Below are positions 1 to 6,945 of a DNA stretch of 8,787 bases, one piece after another. The position numbers and the translations under genes are program-made. The DNA lies in contig JABHNP010000129.1 of NCBI GenBank assembly GCA_018694455.1, positions 1-8,787 of the forward strand. The letters run 5' to 3'. The notes under the pieces are model-generated. The model did not search any database and was not told where the DNA came from. It saw nothing but the letters and a program-made list of their open reading frames with translations. This stretch comes from Planctomycetaceae bacterium. Its GTDB lineage: Bacteria; Planctomycetota; Planctomycetia; Pirellulales; UBA1268. Position 1 is the stretch's first letter. Each line of letters opens with the position of its first letter.

Positions 1-350
1 GAATTCTGGACCTTTTCCCTCAGGAAGAACACGCAGCTATCCGAAGTGCTATGGCTTTCAATATGAAGGGAATAGTTGCACAGAAACTTCTTAAGTCGAT
101 CAAAGAGGGGGTTTCTCGTGTGCCCACAATCGAATTAATGTTTTTTGATGTGCTGGTGCGGAAATATATTTTGGAAGAACAGGAACATATGCTTGCCGAT
201 CATATCCGTAAGTCTGATAAAGATGGCATGCAGGATTTCACAACGAGTCTCAAAAGTCTCATTGATCAAGGCCTTATTGATCGGCAGGCAGCGCTTGATG
301 TCGCACCAAACCGTGAGGCATTGCAGATGGCACTGAAGGGAATCTCATGA
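1..350 (+). CDS. PilT-like type IV pilus/secretion motor ATPase, 3' end only
   Basis: The gene enters from the left edge. The frame is open from base 3 and shows the last 115 residues before TGA at 348-350. The visible part matches the C-terminal end of PilT-family hexameric ATPases: a stretch beginning ILDLFPQEEHAAIR corresponds to the PilT 'R-I-x-D-V-F-P ... R' motif, GIVAQKLL to the 'GVVSQ-LL' motif, and RVPTIELM and DGMQDFTTSL to the conserved 'RVAAxEIL' and 'GMQTxDxxL' segments. In this family the enzyme uses ATP to drive pilus retraction from the cytoplasmic face of the inner membrane. The Walker motifs lie outside the window, so activity cannot be judged. An internal ATG at 51 lies in mid-domain and is not the true start. 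The stop overlaps the next start as ATGA, implying translational coupling. PilT and PilU cannot be told apart here. Confidence 0.85.
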   Translation, partial: ILDLFPQEEHAAIRSAMAFNMKGIVAQKLLKSIKEGVSRVPTIELMFFDVLVRKYILEEQEHMLADHIRKSDKDGMQDFTTSLKSLIDQGLIDRQAALDVAPNREALQMALKGIS

Positions 351-2266
351 GCTACAATATTAGTCATGTGCCAAACGGCAAGACCGGTTTTTCAACCAGA
401 GTACGTTTGCAAGATAGCGTTATACCGAGACGTCAGGTTGCTTTTTCTCTTGCTATTGTACTCACGTTCTGCATCACGACTCCTGCAGCTGGCCAGAAGC
501 CTGAAAAGCCACAAGGCAATAGGGATGAAAACGTAGCAGTTGATGGTGAGCAACCACAGGAGCAAGCAGAACTATTGCTCAGCCTGCCAACAGTTATTCC
601 TGGTGGCATTCTTCTTGCCGTACTAAGTCTCTTGTTTGCGGTAACAAGTGCATGGGTAAAAAAAGATAGTCGCAGGTTGGGGCTGGGTAGTAAAAAATGG
701 ACTCGTATTGTGATGGCTCCATATGCACTCGCCGCAGTGGCGATAGCTGTGTCCATGGCGATGAATTGGACGGAATATGCGTTTCTTGAGACTGCGGGCT
801 TATGGGGCGCACTTGGGGGGCTTGCTGCAATCTGGCTACTGCCCTTCGTGCTTTATCTTGTTATTCGATCTCGAGCAATGCGTGATACTGGAGAGGTAGA
901 AGCGGCACCACCGGAAGTTACTCTTATCGCGACCTGCCGTGAAGTGCCTGAGGAGAATACGCTTCTTGTTACGAAGCTTGCAGAAAGTCCTGAGTTTGCT
1001 GATTTAGTACGAATATTTGCCGAGGCTTTTGCTGCGCGAGCTCCGGTTGTTTTGTTTGATTTAGCGCAAGGAGGGCTCCACGTTCGGTATGACGTCGATG
1101 GTATGAAGGTGGCGACGCGAATCCGAGAACATTTGTTGAATGGCAGAAAGTTACGAAAGCAAGACCCCGAAGTCTGGGTTGATTCACCACCACTTGATGC
1201 AGTGACTGGTGAAAAGGCACTGGTTGCTCTCATGAGGCTTGCAGGCCTTTCTCCAAAAAAGAGAGGTCGTACCCAGGTGGGTAGCTTTGATGTCACTGTC
1301 GATGGCAAAAAGAGAACGTGTCGTCTGAGTACAAAAGTTATTAAAGGTCATGAACAGTTTATTGCTGATTTGAACGAGCCACCCAGGAAGTTTAAGACAG
1401 CAGAAGATCTGGGAATGCCCCCGGAAATGCTTGACTCGCTGCAGCAGTTGGTGAATCTTAAGCGAGGTCTCTTTATTGTTTCAGCCTCTAAGGGCAATGG
1501 TGAGTCAACGCTATTTAATATGACTGTGACAGCAGGTGATCGGCTGATGAGAGATTTTGTTTCTATCGAAGAGAAAAGTGAAAGTCCTCCAGAGATTCAA
1601 AATGTAAAGATACAAAAGTATGATGCTGAAGCTGGGGAATCACCAAATCAGGCCGTTGCGAAGGCGATGCTTTCATATCCAAGCGGATTTGTTACTCGAA
1701 ATCTCAGTGATCCGGGCTTTGCAAGTGAACTTGTAAAACGGGCGATCGAAGACAAGATGGTGATTGTGAGTGTGCAGGCCCAAGACAGTATTGATGCGAT
1801 AGAAAAGATTCTTGAATTAGGCATTTCACGAGATGATCTTGCGAAATGCCTCGTTGGTTCTGTTTCGCAAAAGTTGGTACGAAGGTTATGTACAAGATGT
1901 GCAGAAGACCAAGAAACGCCCTTGCCGCTCCTTGAAAAATTTGAGAAATCAATGGAGGATGTGCCCCATATTCGTATGGTCTCTGAACATGGTGGCTGTC
2001 GTCTTTGCTTTGGCCGTGGGTATACATCAAGAATTGGAACATTTGAATTGGCTTCGGGTGTCACTCTTCGTAAGGGAGTCGCGAAGGGGGTTGATGCTGC
2101 CACATTAAAAAAAGCAGCCAGCAAAGACGGTTATTGTTCTATGCGAGATCAGGGGATGGAAGTTGTCCTCAGTGGATACACATCACTGGAGGAGATGCAG
2201 CGTGTTTTTTCAGCAAAGAAGAAAAAGTCGCCGCCTGGTAAATCGAAGCCTAGAGTTCGCTCCTGA
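347..2266 (+). CDS. Membrane-anchored GspE/PilB-like protein with degenerate ATPase site (probable pseudo-ATPase)
   Basis: The protein has 639 residues. A signal peptide or first membrane segment lies at about 31-49, followed by a polar stretch. Three further hydrophobic segments lie near 83-103, 121-139 and 153-173. From about residue 215 to 625 it follows the GspE/PilB plan (N2-like domain, then RecA-like domain). The Walker A region reads A-S-K-G-N-G-E-S-T at 380-388, so the catalytic lysine is Glu386 (GAG at 1502-1504, one base from AAG). The Walker B 'GEIRD' position reads RNLSD and the 'LHTND' His box is gone. The zinc-binding cysteines typical of GspE/PilB are kept at 515, 518, 551 and 554, followed by GRGYTSRIGTFEL. 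The C-terminus is a basic tail. Usual GspE/PilB proteins are cytoplasmic and lack these membrane segments. I infer a non-catalytic, membrane-tethered partner of the upstream PilT-like motor. Family membership is firm; the role is inferred. Confidence 0.82.
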   Translation: MSYNISHVPNGKTGFSTRVRLQDSVIPRRQVAFSLAIVLTFCITTPAAGQKPEKPQGNRDENVAVDGEQPQEQAELLLSLPTVIPGGILLAVLSLLFAVTSAWVKKDSRRLGLGSKKWTRIVMAPYALAAVAIAVSMAMNWTEYAFLETAGLWGALGGLAAIWLLPFVLYLVIRSRAMRDTGEVEAAPPEVTLIATCREVPEENTLLVTKLAESPEFADLVRIFAEAFAARAPVVLFDLAQGGLHVRYDVDGMKVATRIREHLLNGRKLRKQDPEVWVDSPPLDAVTGEKALVALMRLAGLSPKKRGRTQVGSFDVTVDGKKRTCRLSTKVIKGHEQFIADLNEPPRKFKTAEDLGMPPEMLDSLQQLVNLKRGLFIVSASKGNGESTLFNMTVTAGDRLMRDFVSIEEKSESPPEIQNVKIQKYDAEAGESPNQAVAKAMLSYPSGFVTRNLSDPGFASELVKRAIEDKMVIVSVQAQDSIDAIEKILELGISRDDLAKCLVGSVSQKLVRRLCTRCAEDQETPLPLLEKFEKSMEDVPHIRMVSEHGGCRLCFGRGYTSRIGTFELASGVTLRKGVAKGVDAATLKKAASKDGYCSMRDQGMEVVLSGYTSLEEMQRVFSAKKKKSPPGKSKPRVRS

Positions 2267-2272
2267 GCGGGT

Positions 2273-2277
2273 AAGGG
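2273..2277 (+). promoter_or_regulatory. Ribosome binding site supporting a GTG start
   Basis: AAGGG lies 8 bases before GTG at 2286. This supports the GTG as the start of the DUF4190-like gene, as no ATG is available near the beginning of that frame. Confidence 0.6.
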
Positions 2278-2285
2278 TGTAAATA

Positions 2286-3026
2286 GTGATTACTGATACA
2301 GTCGAATATGATGACGAGGACTATCGACCAATAAGTACCCTCGCAGTACTGTCTCTTGTTGCCGGATGTAGTTCGGTCTTAGCTTTGATTAACCAGATTC
2401 TTTGGGTGGTTCCCTTGCTTGCAGTGAGTCTGTCGATTGCTGCGATCAGGGATACATCGACACAAGGTTCACAGAAAAGCGGCCGCGGTATTGCCCTTAT
2501 AGGCCTAGCATTATCGGTTGGCTTTGGCGTGCAGTCTTTCGCAGTTTTCTCAGGAAATACATTGATTGATCGTAGTCGAGCCCGTGAAACAGTATCACGT
2601 TGGCATCGCGTTATTCGAGCAGGCGATTGGGATATGGCGTACGGGTTTTGTGCGCCAGGAATCGTACCCCTAGATGAAGCACATTTGGAGGGTGGGAATC
2701 ATGATGAACATCATCACGATGAGGTGGACAGCAGGAAGCTATCTGAAATCAAGGTGTTACAGGAAATGCCAGCTATTCGAGCGCTTGCCGCGTGTAATCG
2801 AATGATGTTCTCTAGTATTGAAGAAGATAATCAGCAGTTTCCAGGGGCGTTGCGTGTAACTGTTGAGGTAGGTGAGTGTACGCAACATTCAGAAGATAGC
2901 CTTCCTTTAGTTGTTGAGATTTGGCTTAATCATAAAACCCAAAAAGAGCCACAGCTTGGTCGGGGCACCGCTGGACTTCAGATGGTTGAAAGATGGCAAG
3001 TTATTAGGGTGGATCCCTCTGAATGA
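2286..3026 (+). CDS. DUF4190-like integral membrane protein with soluble C-terminal domain
   Basis: The protein has 246 residues and starts at GTG with an AAGGG ribosome site. After an acidic N-terminus it has hydrophobic segments near 17-36, 38-54 and 69-90. Their pattern (TLAVLSLVAG ... VVPLLAVSLSIAAIRD ... GRGIALIGLALSV) matches the DUF4190 membrane domain common in Planctomycetota and Actinobacteria. The remainder, about 97-246, is soluble. It begins ARETVSRWHRVIRAGDWDMAYGF, reminiscent of NTF2/SnoaL-like folds, and ends in a WQVIRVDP strand; this fold assignment is a guess. Residues 133-148 form a His/Asp/Glu-rich patch with five histidines. The gene follows the GspE/PilB-like gene by 20 bases, so it is probably co-transcribed and may be a membrane partner of that machine. 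No enzymatic motif is visible and the function is unknown. Confidence 0.72.
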   Translation: MITDTVEYDDEDYRPISTLAVLSLVAGCSSVLALINQILWVVPLLAVSLSIAAIRDTSTQGSQKSGRGIALIGLALSVGFGVQSFAVFSGNTLIDRSRARETVSRWHRVIRAGDWDMAYGFCAPGIVPLDEAHLEGGNHDEHHHDEVDSRKLSEIKVLQEMPAIRALAACNRMMFSSIEEDNQQFPGALRVTVEVGECTQHSEDSLPLVVEIWLNHKTQKEPQLGRGTAGLQMVERWQVIRVDPSE

Positions 3027-3032
3027 ATTGTT

Positions 3033-3066
3033 TCTGAAAACCATTGGGAAATTGCGTGGTTTCAGA
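3033..3066. terminator. Hairpin between convergent genes (possible bidirectional terminator)
   Basis: TCTGAAAACCA (3033-3043) pairs with TGGTTTCAGA (3057-3066), giving ten base pairs with a single bulged A and a 13-base loop. It fills the 35-base gap between the stops of the DUF4190-like gene and epmA and overlaps the last bases of epmA. Neither strand has a run of T after the stem, so it is not a classic intrinsic terminator. It may protect the 3' ends or act with Rho. Confidence 0.4.
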
Positions 3067-4006
3067 CGTTGTCAGAATTGAAATAACGAGCAGTATCAAT
3101 TGATTTAGATTTTGTTGCCAACATCACAAGGCGGTCGAATCCAAGAGCGACGCCGACGCCTTGAGGCATGTTGTCGTGCACGCTGAGCAACCTGTTCGGA
3201 AGTGGTAATACGGGTTTTTCTAATGATTTTCTGATGATGTTTGTTTTTTGAAGGCGGTGTCGAATCGTAGCTGAACAGATTTCTTCTTGCCATCCATTCA
3301 TAAGTTCAACACCATCAACGAAAACTTCAAAGCGCAGTGATAACTGTTGGTTTGCTGGGTCGAGCTGCGCGAATGCCGACTCACTTGCAGGCCATGCTTC
3401 GAGCATAGTTGGTTGGGCTATGCCAAGTTGTGGAGACACAACGTCGGAAAGTAATACTTCAAATACGAGACTCCATTGCTGTTCTTTGGGAAGGGTGGAA
3501 ATGCTGCTCGGAAGACGTGCGCCATGAGAAACAGATGCTTGTAATAAAGTGTTTAGGCTTGCTGTTATGGGGTCTATGTTGGCATGTTGAATAAAGGCGT
3601 CTCTGCAGGTCAGTCGTTCAAGTCCATTGGTATGGAGTGACTTGTTCAGGAGTGATTCAATGATTTCAGCAGTCGAGCGAAGACATGCACCGGGCTCATA
3701 CCACTCAAGCATAGTGAATTCTGTGTCATGTAGTGGTCCCCGCTCATCACTGCGGAAGCACTGTGCAAACTGGAAAATAGGCCCAGAATCCTCGGCAAGC
3801 AATCGCTTCATCTGGGTCTCTGGGCTCGTCTGTAGATACTTTGTCTTGCTTTGGTGAGTGAGCGTCACAGGGTCAATATAAATTTCTGGAAGTAATTCAC
3901 TCGCAACAACAGGAGTGTCGACTTCAATGAAACCACGGCTTTCGAGTTGGTGACGAAGCGAAGAACGAATAGCTGCTCGGCGTTGAAGAAGTGTACGAAT
4001 AGACAT
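3062..4006 (-). CDS. epmA: Elongation factor P--(R)-beta-lysine ligase EpmA (GenX/PoxA)
   Basis: A class II lysyl-tRNA synthetase paralogue that lacks the anticodon-binding domain. In the known pathway it activates (R)-beta-lysine with ATP and attaches it to a lysine of elongation factor P, helping ribosomes pass polyproline. From the ATG at 4006 the protein has 314 residues (E. coli EpmA has 325). Visible landmarks are TSPETQMKRLL (60-70), motif 2 FRSDERG (84-90), EFTMLEWY (96-103), ELMNGWQEE near 234-242 and motif 3 GVALGFDRLVML (285-296). Ala287 aligns with E. coli Ala298, where true LysRS has glycine. An in-frame TTG at 4033 would add nine residues. Neither start has a good ribosome site; the ATG fits homology better. 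The gene lies 45 bases after uspA (18 if TTG is used) and is probably co-transcribed with it. Neither efp nor epmB is in the window. Confidence 0.88.
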   Translation of the reverse strand: MSIRTLLQRRAAIRSSLRHQLESRGFIEVDTPVVASELLPEIYIDPVTLTHQSKTKYLQTSPETQMKRLLAEDSGPIFQFAQCFRSDERGPLHDTEFTMLEWYEPGACLRSTAEIIESLLNKSLHTNGLERLTCRDAFIQHANIDPITASLNTLLQASVSHGARLPSSISTLPKEQQWSLVFEVLLSDVVSPQLGIAQPTMLEAWPASESAFAQLDPANQQLSLRFEVFVDGVELMNGWQEEICSATIRHRLQKTNIIRKSLEKPVLPLPNRLLSVHDNMPQGVGVALGFDRLVMLATKSKSIDTARYFNSDNV

Positions 4007-4051
4007 CAGGAGGGAATAGGCTGTGGAAAGCAAAGCTGCTTAAAAAATGAG

Positions 4052-4495
4052 TTACTTCGGTGAAAGTTTGTCCGTCTTCAGGCGATAGATCAGCACGGGG
4101 CAGGGCGCATGACGCACAACCGCTTCGGCAACACTACCCATCAATATGCGACTGAGCCCAGTACGGCCATGTGTTCCTAAGACAACGAGTTCCGGATGTT
4201 CTTCTTTGGCGACGCGGACGATCTCAGTTGCTGGGTCTCCCATGACGAGTCGATGTTCAAAAGGAATATCTGGATCATGGGGGCAAACATCTTGGAGCAT
4301 CTCGAGTATTCGTTCAGAGCTTGGCTCAGGAAGCCCGTAATAAAGTTCACCACCTCCGTAGGCCAGTGGCGGTTCTTCAACATGAAGAATCATAAGCGTA
4401 GCGGAAGACTGTTTGGCAAAATTCTCAGCGTGAACAAGGGCCGCATCACTAGCTGTTGAAAAGTCTGTTGGAAAGAGGATGTTCTTTTTATTCAT
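4052..4495 (-). CDS. UspA-family universal stress protein, ATP-binding type
   Basis: A single-domain cytoplasmic protein of 147 residues, the usual length for the family. It starts ILFPTDFS, with Asp11 at the nucleotide-contact position. It ends with the ATP-binding signature G-x2-G-x9-G-S: Gly107, Gly110, Gly120 and Ser121, within LGTHGRTGLSRILMGSVAE, followed by the typical HAPCPVLI strand. Proteins with this motif bind ATP and form dimers that aid survival under starvation, oxidative or envelope stress. The exact role of this copy cannot be read from sequence. The ATG at 4495 is preceded by GAGG at a spacing of six bases. epmA follows closely on the same strand, suggesting a two-gene unit. 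The 188 bases upstream carry a large inverted repeat that could act in its control. Confidence 0.92.
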   Translation of the reverse strand: MNKKNILFPTDFSTASDAALVHAENFAKQSSATLMILHVEEPPLAYGGGELYYGLPEPSSERILEMLQDVCPHDPDIPFEHRLVMGDPATEIVRVAKEEHPELVVLGTHGRTGLSRILMGSVAEAVVRHAPCPVLIYRLKTDKLSPK

Positions 4496-4582
4496 ATCTT
4501 GCCTCAGTCAGATAGAGAGCTATTCGTGAATTGTCTCATTCGATAGTATTCGCATGGAATCAGGAAGAGAAAGTATTTTATT

Positions 4583-4614
4583 GAATTGTCCCGAGATGAA
4601 TCATCTCTCAATTC
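4583..4614. repeat. Nested inverted repeat between metG and uspA
   Basis: GAGATGA-A-TCATCTC (4593-4607) is a perfect palindrome around one central base. It is flanked by GAATTG (4583-4588) and CAATTC (4609-4614), which are also complementary, with unpaired TCCC on one side and T on the other. It lies about 90-110 bases upstream of uspA and about 70 bases past the metG stop. No T-run follows on either strand, so an operator or RNA structure is as likely as a terminator. A second small palindrome, AATAG-T-CTATT, follows at 4617-4627. Confidence 0.45.
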
Positions 4615-4683
4615 GGAATAGTCTATTGAGGCTGGTGATAAAGGCTGTGTTTTTCCGCAGATTAATGCCTTGCAGTTGTAGAA

Positions 4684-6786
4684 TTAGCCAATCCGCATCC
4701 CGGGTAGTGCTCCACTGTCAGGAGAAAGTAGGTAGACACCTTCGGCTCCTGCTCCACTGGCCGCAACAGCCATGCCTTCGCTGAGACCAAACTTCATTTG
4801 TCGGGGGGCAAGATTGGCAACAATGACAACAAGTCGCCCACAAAGATCTTCAGGCTGATGAAATTTCTTGATGCCTGCAAATATGGTGCGGCGATCATCT
4901 CCGCCGAGTGACACTGTAAGTTTTAGAAGTTTACGAGCTTCTGGAACTTCTTCAGCATGAATGACACGTGCAACCCGTAAGTCAACTTTAGAAAAATCAT
5001 CGATAGTGCACGTTTCAGCAAGAGGATCTGACTCAAGAGCCTCAGCGGAGTCTTGGATCGGTTCACCGGGTTCCGTCCCTGTGGTATGAGATGTTTCAGT
5101 CACGGTATCTCCTTGTGATGTAGATAATGTGTTTGTGGATGCAGCTAAAAGAGCATCAATTTGTGTAGATTCAATACGATTCATTAATGGTCGGAAAGTA
5201 CTGACTGGAAGATTTTCGAGCGGTGTCTGCGACTGCTGCCAATCGGTAATAGGGTCACCTACGAGTTTAGCAACATCGTCTGCTAATTTCGGCAAAACCG
5301 GAGTCAGGTAAACGACTAACTGACGAAACAGGTTCAGAGAAACAGTGGCTACGTCCTGAAGTCTTTGTTGTTCTTGGGGCCCTTGTTTCGCTAGTTTCCA
5401 AGGTTGCTCATTATCGACATATTGGTTTGCCCTATCCGCTGCCTGCATAATGAGTCGCATTGCTCGTGCAAAGTCACAAGACTCATAGGCAGAAGCAATT
5501 GATTCACCATCAGCGGCTGCTTGAGCAAAAAGTCCACCATCATCTGGGTATGTTGGAGAGAGACCTGTCTCCTTAAGCCAGCGGGCTGTACGGCTTGCAA
5601 GATTTATAAACTTACCAATGAGATCAGTATTTACCTTCGTTGTAAATTCTTCGAGATTGAGATCAATGTCATCAATTCCACCAGAAAGTTTTGTTGCGTA
5701 GTAGTACCGCAAAGCTGCTGGATTGAGATGGTCAAGGTAGGAGCGAGCTAAGAGGAAAGTGCCGCGACTTTTTGACATTTTCTGACCATTGACAGTCAGG
5801 AATCCATGAACACGAACCTTTGTAGGAAGGTTCATGCCGGCAATTTGGAGCATTGCTGGCCAGAAAAGTGTATGGAAATAGGTGATGTCTTTTCCGATAA
5901 AGTGGTGGATTTCTGCACGTGGGTGGTTTTTATCCTCTGAACACCACCAATCAGCAAAAGATCCGCCATTTTTTTTGGCCCATTGTTCTGTAGTTGCGAT
6001 GTAGCCAATCGGTGCGTCAAACCAGACGTACCAGTAATGGCCTGGTGCATCTGGAATTTCAAAACCAAAATATGGAGCCGGGCGTGAAATATCCCAATCA
6101 CGTAAAGGCTCGCTTAGAAAATGTCCTGCAAGATAATTAGAAATTTTTGAATTGAGAGCCCCAGACTCTTGTGTCCATGTCTTGAGAAAAGGTCGTAATT
6201 TCTCAAGTATTACGAAGAGGTGTTCTGCCTTTCGGATTTCAGGTGCTGTGCCAGAGATTGTGCTTATTGGCTTGGTGAGTTCTGCCGGAGAATAGGTCGC
6301 CCCGCAGACTTCGCACGAATCACCATATTGATCAGTTGCCTGGCACCGAGGGCAACCACCTCGGACAAATCGATCAGCAAGAAAGATCCCAGCCTTTGTA
6401 TCAAATAGCTGGCTGACCTCCCGCTGTGCAACAAAGTCTTGCTTTCGAAGTGATTGCCAGACGTGGTTACACAAAGATCGATTTTCAACACTGTTGGTAG
6501 AGCCGTAATGATCGAAAGTAATCTGGAAGCCCTCAAAGTCAGCAAGATGAGCATCTCGCATCGAAGCAATGAGTTCTTGTTCAGTACGATTTTCGGTCTG
6601 CGCTCTGATCATGATAGCGGTGCCATGCGTGTCATCAGCGCATAGGTAAATTGCTTGATTTCCGCAGAGTCGTTGAAATCGTGCGAAGATATCTGTCTGG
6701 ATATATTCAACGAGATGCCCAAGATGAATATGGCCGTTGGCGTATGGAAGAGCCGAAGTAATCAGAATTCGGCGGGTTTTGGGCAT
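4684..6786 (-). CDS. metG: Methionyl-tRNA synthetase with C-terminal tRNA-binding domain
   Basis: A cytoplasmic class I synthetase that joins methionine to tRNA-Met using ATP. It has 700 residues, the size of the long MetG form. The N-terminal PYANGHIHLGH holds the HIGH-type signature at 21-24 (HLGH). Zinc knuckle cysteines are 145, 148, 158 and 161 within CPRCQATDQYGDSCEVCG, very like E. coli MetG. The KMSKS loop is intact at 336-340. A helical anticodon-binding region follows to about 545, then a low-complexity Ser/Thr/acidic linker at about 548-592, then a Trbp111/EMAP-like tRNA-binding domain at about 594-700 (DDFSKVDLRVARV ... MKFGLSEGM), which dimerises the long-form enzyme. The ATG at 6786 has AAGG five bases upstream. 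The gene looks complete, with all key residues present. uspA follows on the same strand after 188 bases. Confidence 0.97.
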   Translation of the reverse strand: MPKTRRILITSALPYANGHIHLGHLVEYIQTDIFARFQRLCGNQAIYLCADDTHGTAIMIRAQTENRTEQELIASMRDAHLADFEGFQITFDHYGSTNSVENRSLCNHVWQSLRKQDFVAQREVSQLFDTKAGIFLADRFVRGGCPRCQATDQYGDSCEVCGATYSPAELTKPISTISGTAPEIRKAEHLFVILEKLRPFLKTWTQESGALNSKISNYLAGHFLSEPLRDWDISRPAPYFGFEIPDAPGHYWYVWFDAPIGYIATTEQWAKKNGGSFADWWCSEDKNHPRAEIHHFIGKDITYFHTLFWPAMLQIAGMNLPTKVRVHGFLTVNGQKMSKSRGTFLLARSYLDHLNPAALRYYYATKLSGGIDDIDLNLEEFTTKVNTDLIGKFINLASRTARWLKETGLSPTYPDDGGLFAQAAADGESIASAYESCDFARAMRLIMQAADRANQYVDNEQPWKLAKQGPQEQQRLQDVATVSLNLFRQLVVYLTPVLPKLADDVAKLVGDPITDWQQSQTPLENLPVSTFRPLMNRIESTQIDALLAASTNTLSTSQGDTVTETSHTTGTEPGEPIQDSAEALESDPLAETCTIDDFSKVDLRVARVIHAEEVPEARKLLKLTVSLGGDDRRTIFAGIKKFHQPEDLCGRLVVIVANLAPRQMKFGLSEGMAVAASGAGAEGVYLLSPDSGALPGMRIG

Positions 6787-6836
6787 TGATGCCTTATGGG
6801 CGAAGGAACAGTGGACGGTGGAAGCTTGATATCGGT

Positions 6837-6866
6837 GCTACTACCCTAGGCGCTACTACTTTAGGC
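6837..6866. repeat. Tandem 15-base direct repeat in the presumed metG leader
   Basis: GCTACTACCCTAGGC (6837-6851) is followed with no gap by GCTACTACTTTAGGC (6852-6866), identical at 13 of 15 positions; the two differences are adjacent C-to-T changes. No third copy is present. It lies 51-80 bases upstream of the metG start and downstream of the proposed metG promoter, so it would be transcribed. It could be a pair of protein-binding sites or a recent slippage duplication. Confidence 0.6.
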
Positions 6867-6887
6867 TGAGCTGTCCGAACCACAGCG

Positions 6888-6917
6888 ATCATAGTCTAAA
6901 ATAGAGCCCCAATTCAA
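6888..6917 (-). promoter_or_regulatory. Possible sigma-70-type promoter for metG
   Basis: Read on the minus strand, TTGAAT (6917-6912) is followed after 18 bases by TATGAT (6893-6888), which matches TATAAT at five of six positions. Transcription would start near 6880, giving a leader of about 95 bases before the metG ATG. Promoter rules in Planctomycetota are poorly known, so this remains a prediction. Confidence 0.4.
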
Positions 6918-6945
6918 GAAAAGGCAATGTGCATTAGTTCTTGAG
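6913..6945. repeat. Inverted repeat overlapping the proposed metG -35 element
   Basis: TTCAAGAA (6913-6920) pairs with TTCTTGAG (6938-6945), seven standard pairs plus one G-T pair. The 17-base loop contains a small AATG-TG-CATT palindrome. The left arm overlaps the proposed -35 hexamer, as an operator might. Confidence 0.35.

Noticed and set aside
1..6. EcoRI recognition sequence at the exact left edge
   Set aside because: It may reflect how a clone or contig was cut, but another GAATTC at 7141 shows it is not special, and it says nothing about biology.
1648..2124. Minus-strand open frame of 158 codons inside the GspE/PilB-like gene
   Set aside because: It is antisense to a region with clear GspE/PilB motifs and zinc cysteines, and has no recognisable product.
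4007..4014. Perfect Shine-Dalgarno-like AGGAGG on the plus strand at the epmA start
   Set aside because: The only nearby plus-strand start is a GTG at 4023, which gives six codons before a stop. It is on the wrong strand for epmA. Judged a coincidence.
4527..4590. Nine-base direct repeat TGAATTGTC at 4527 and 4582
   Set aside because: It is short, AT-rich and 55 bases apart, and the second copy is part of the inverted repeat already reported. Plausibly chance.
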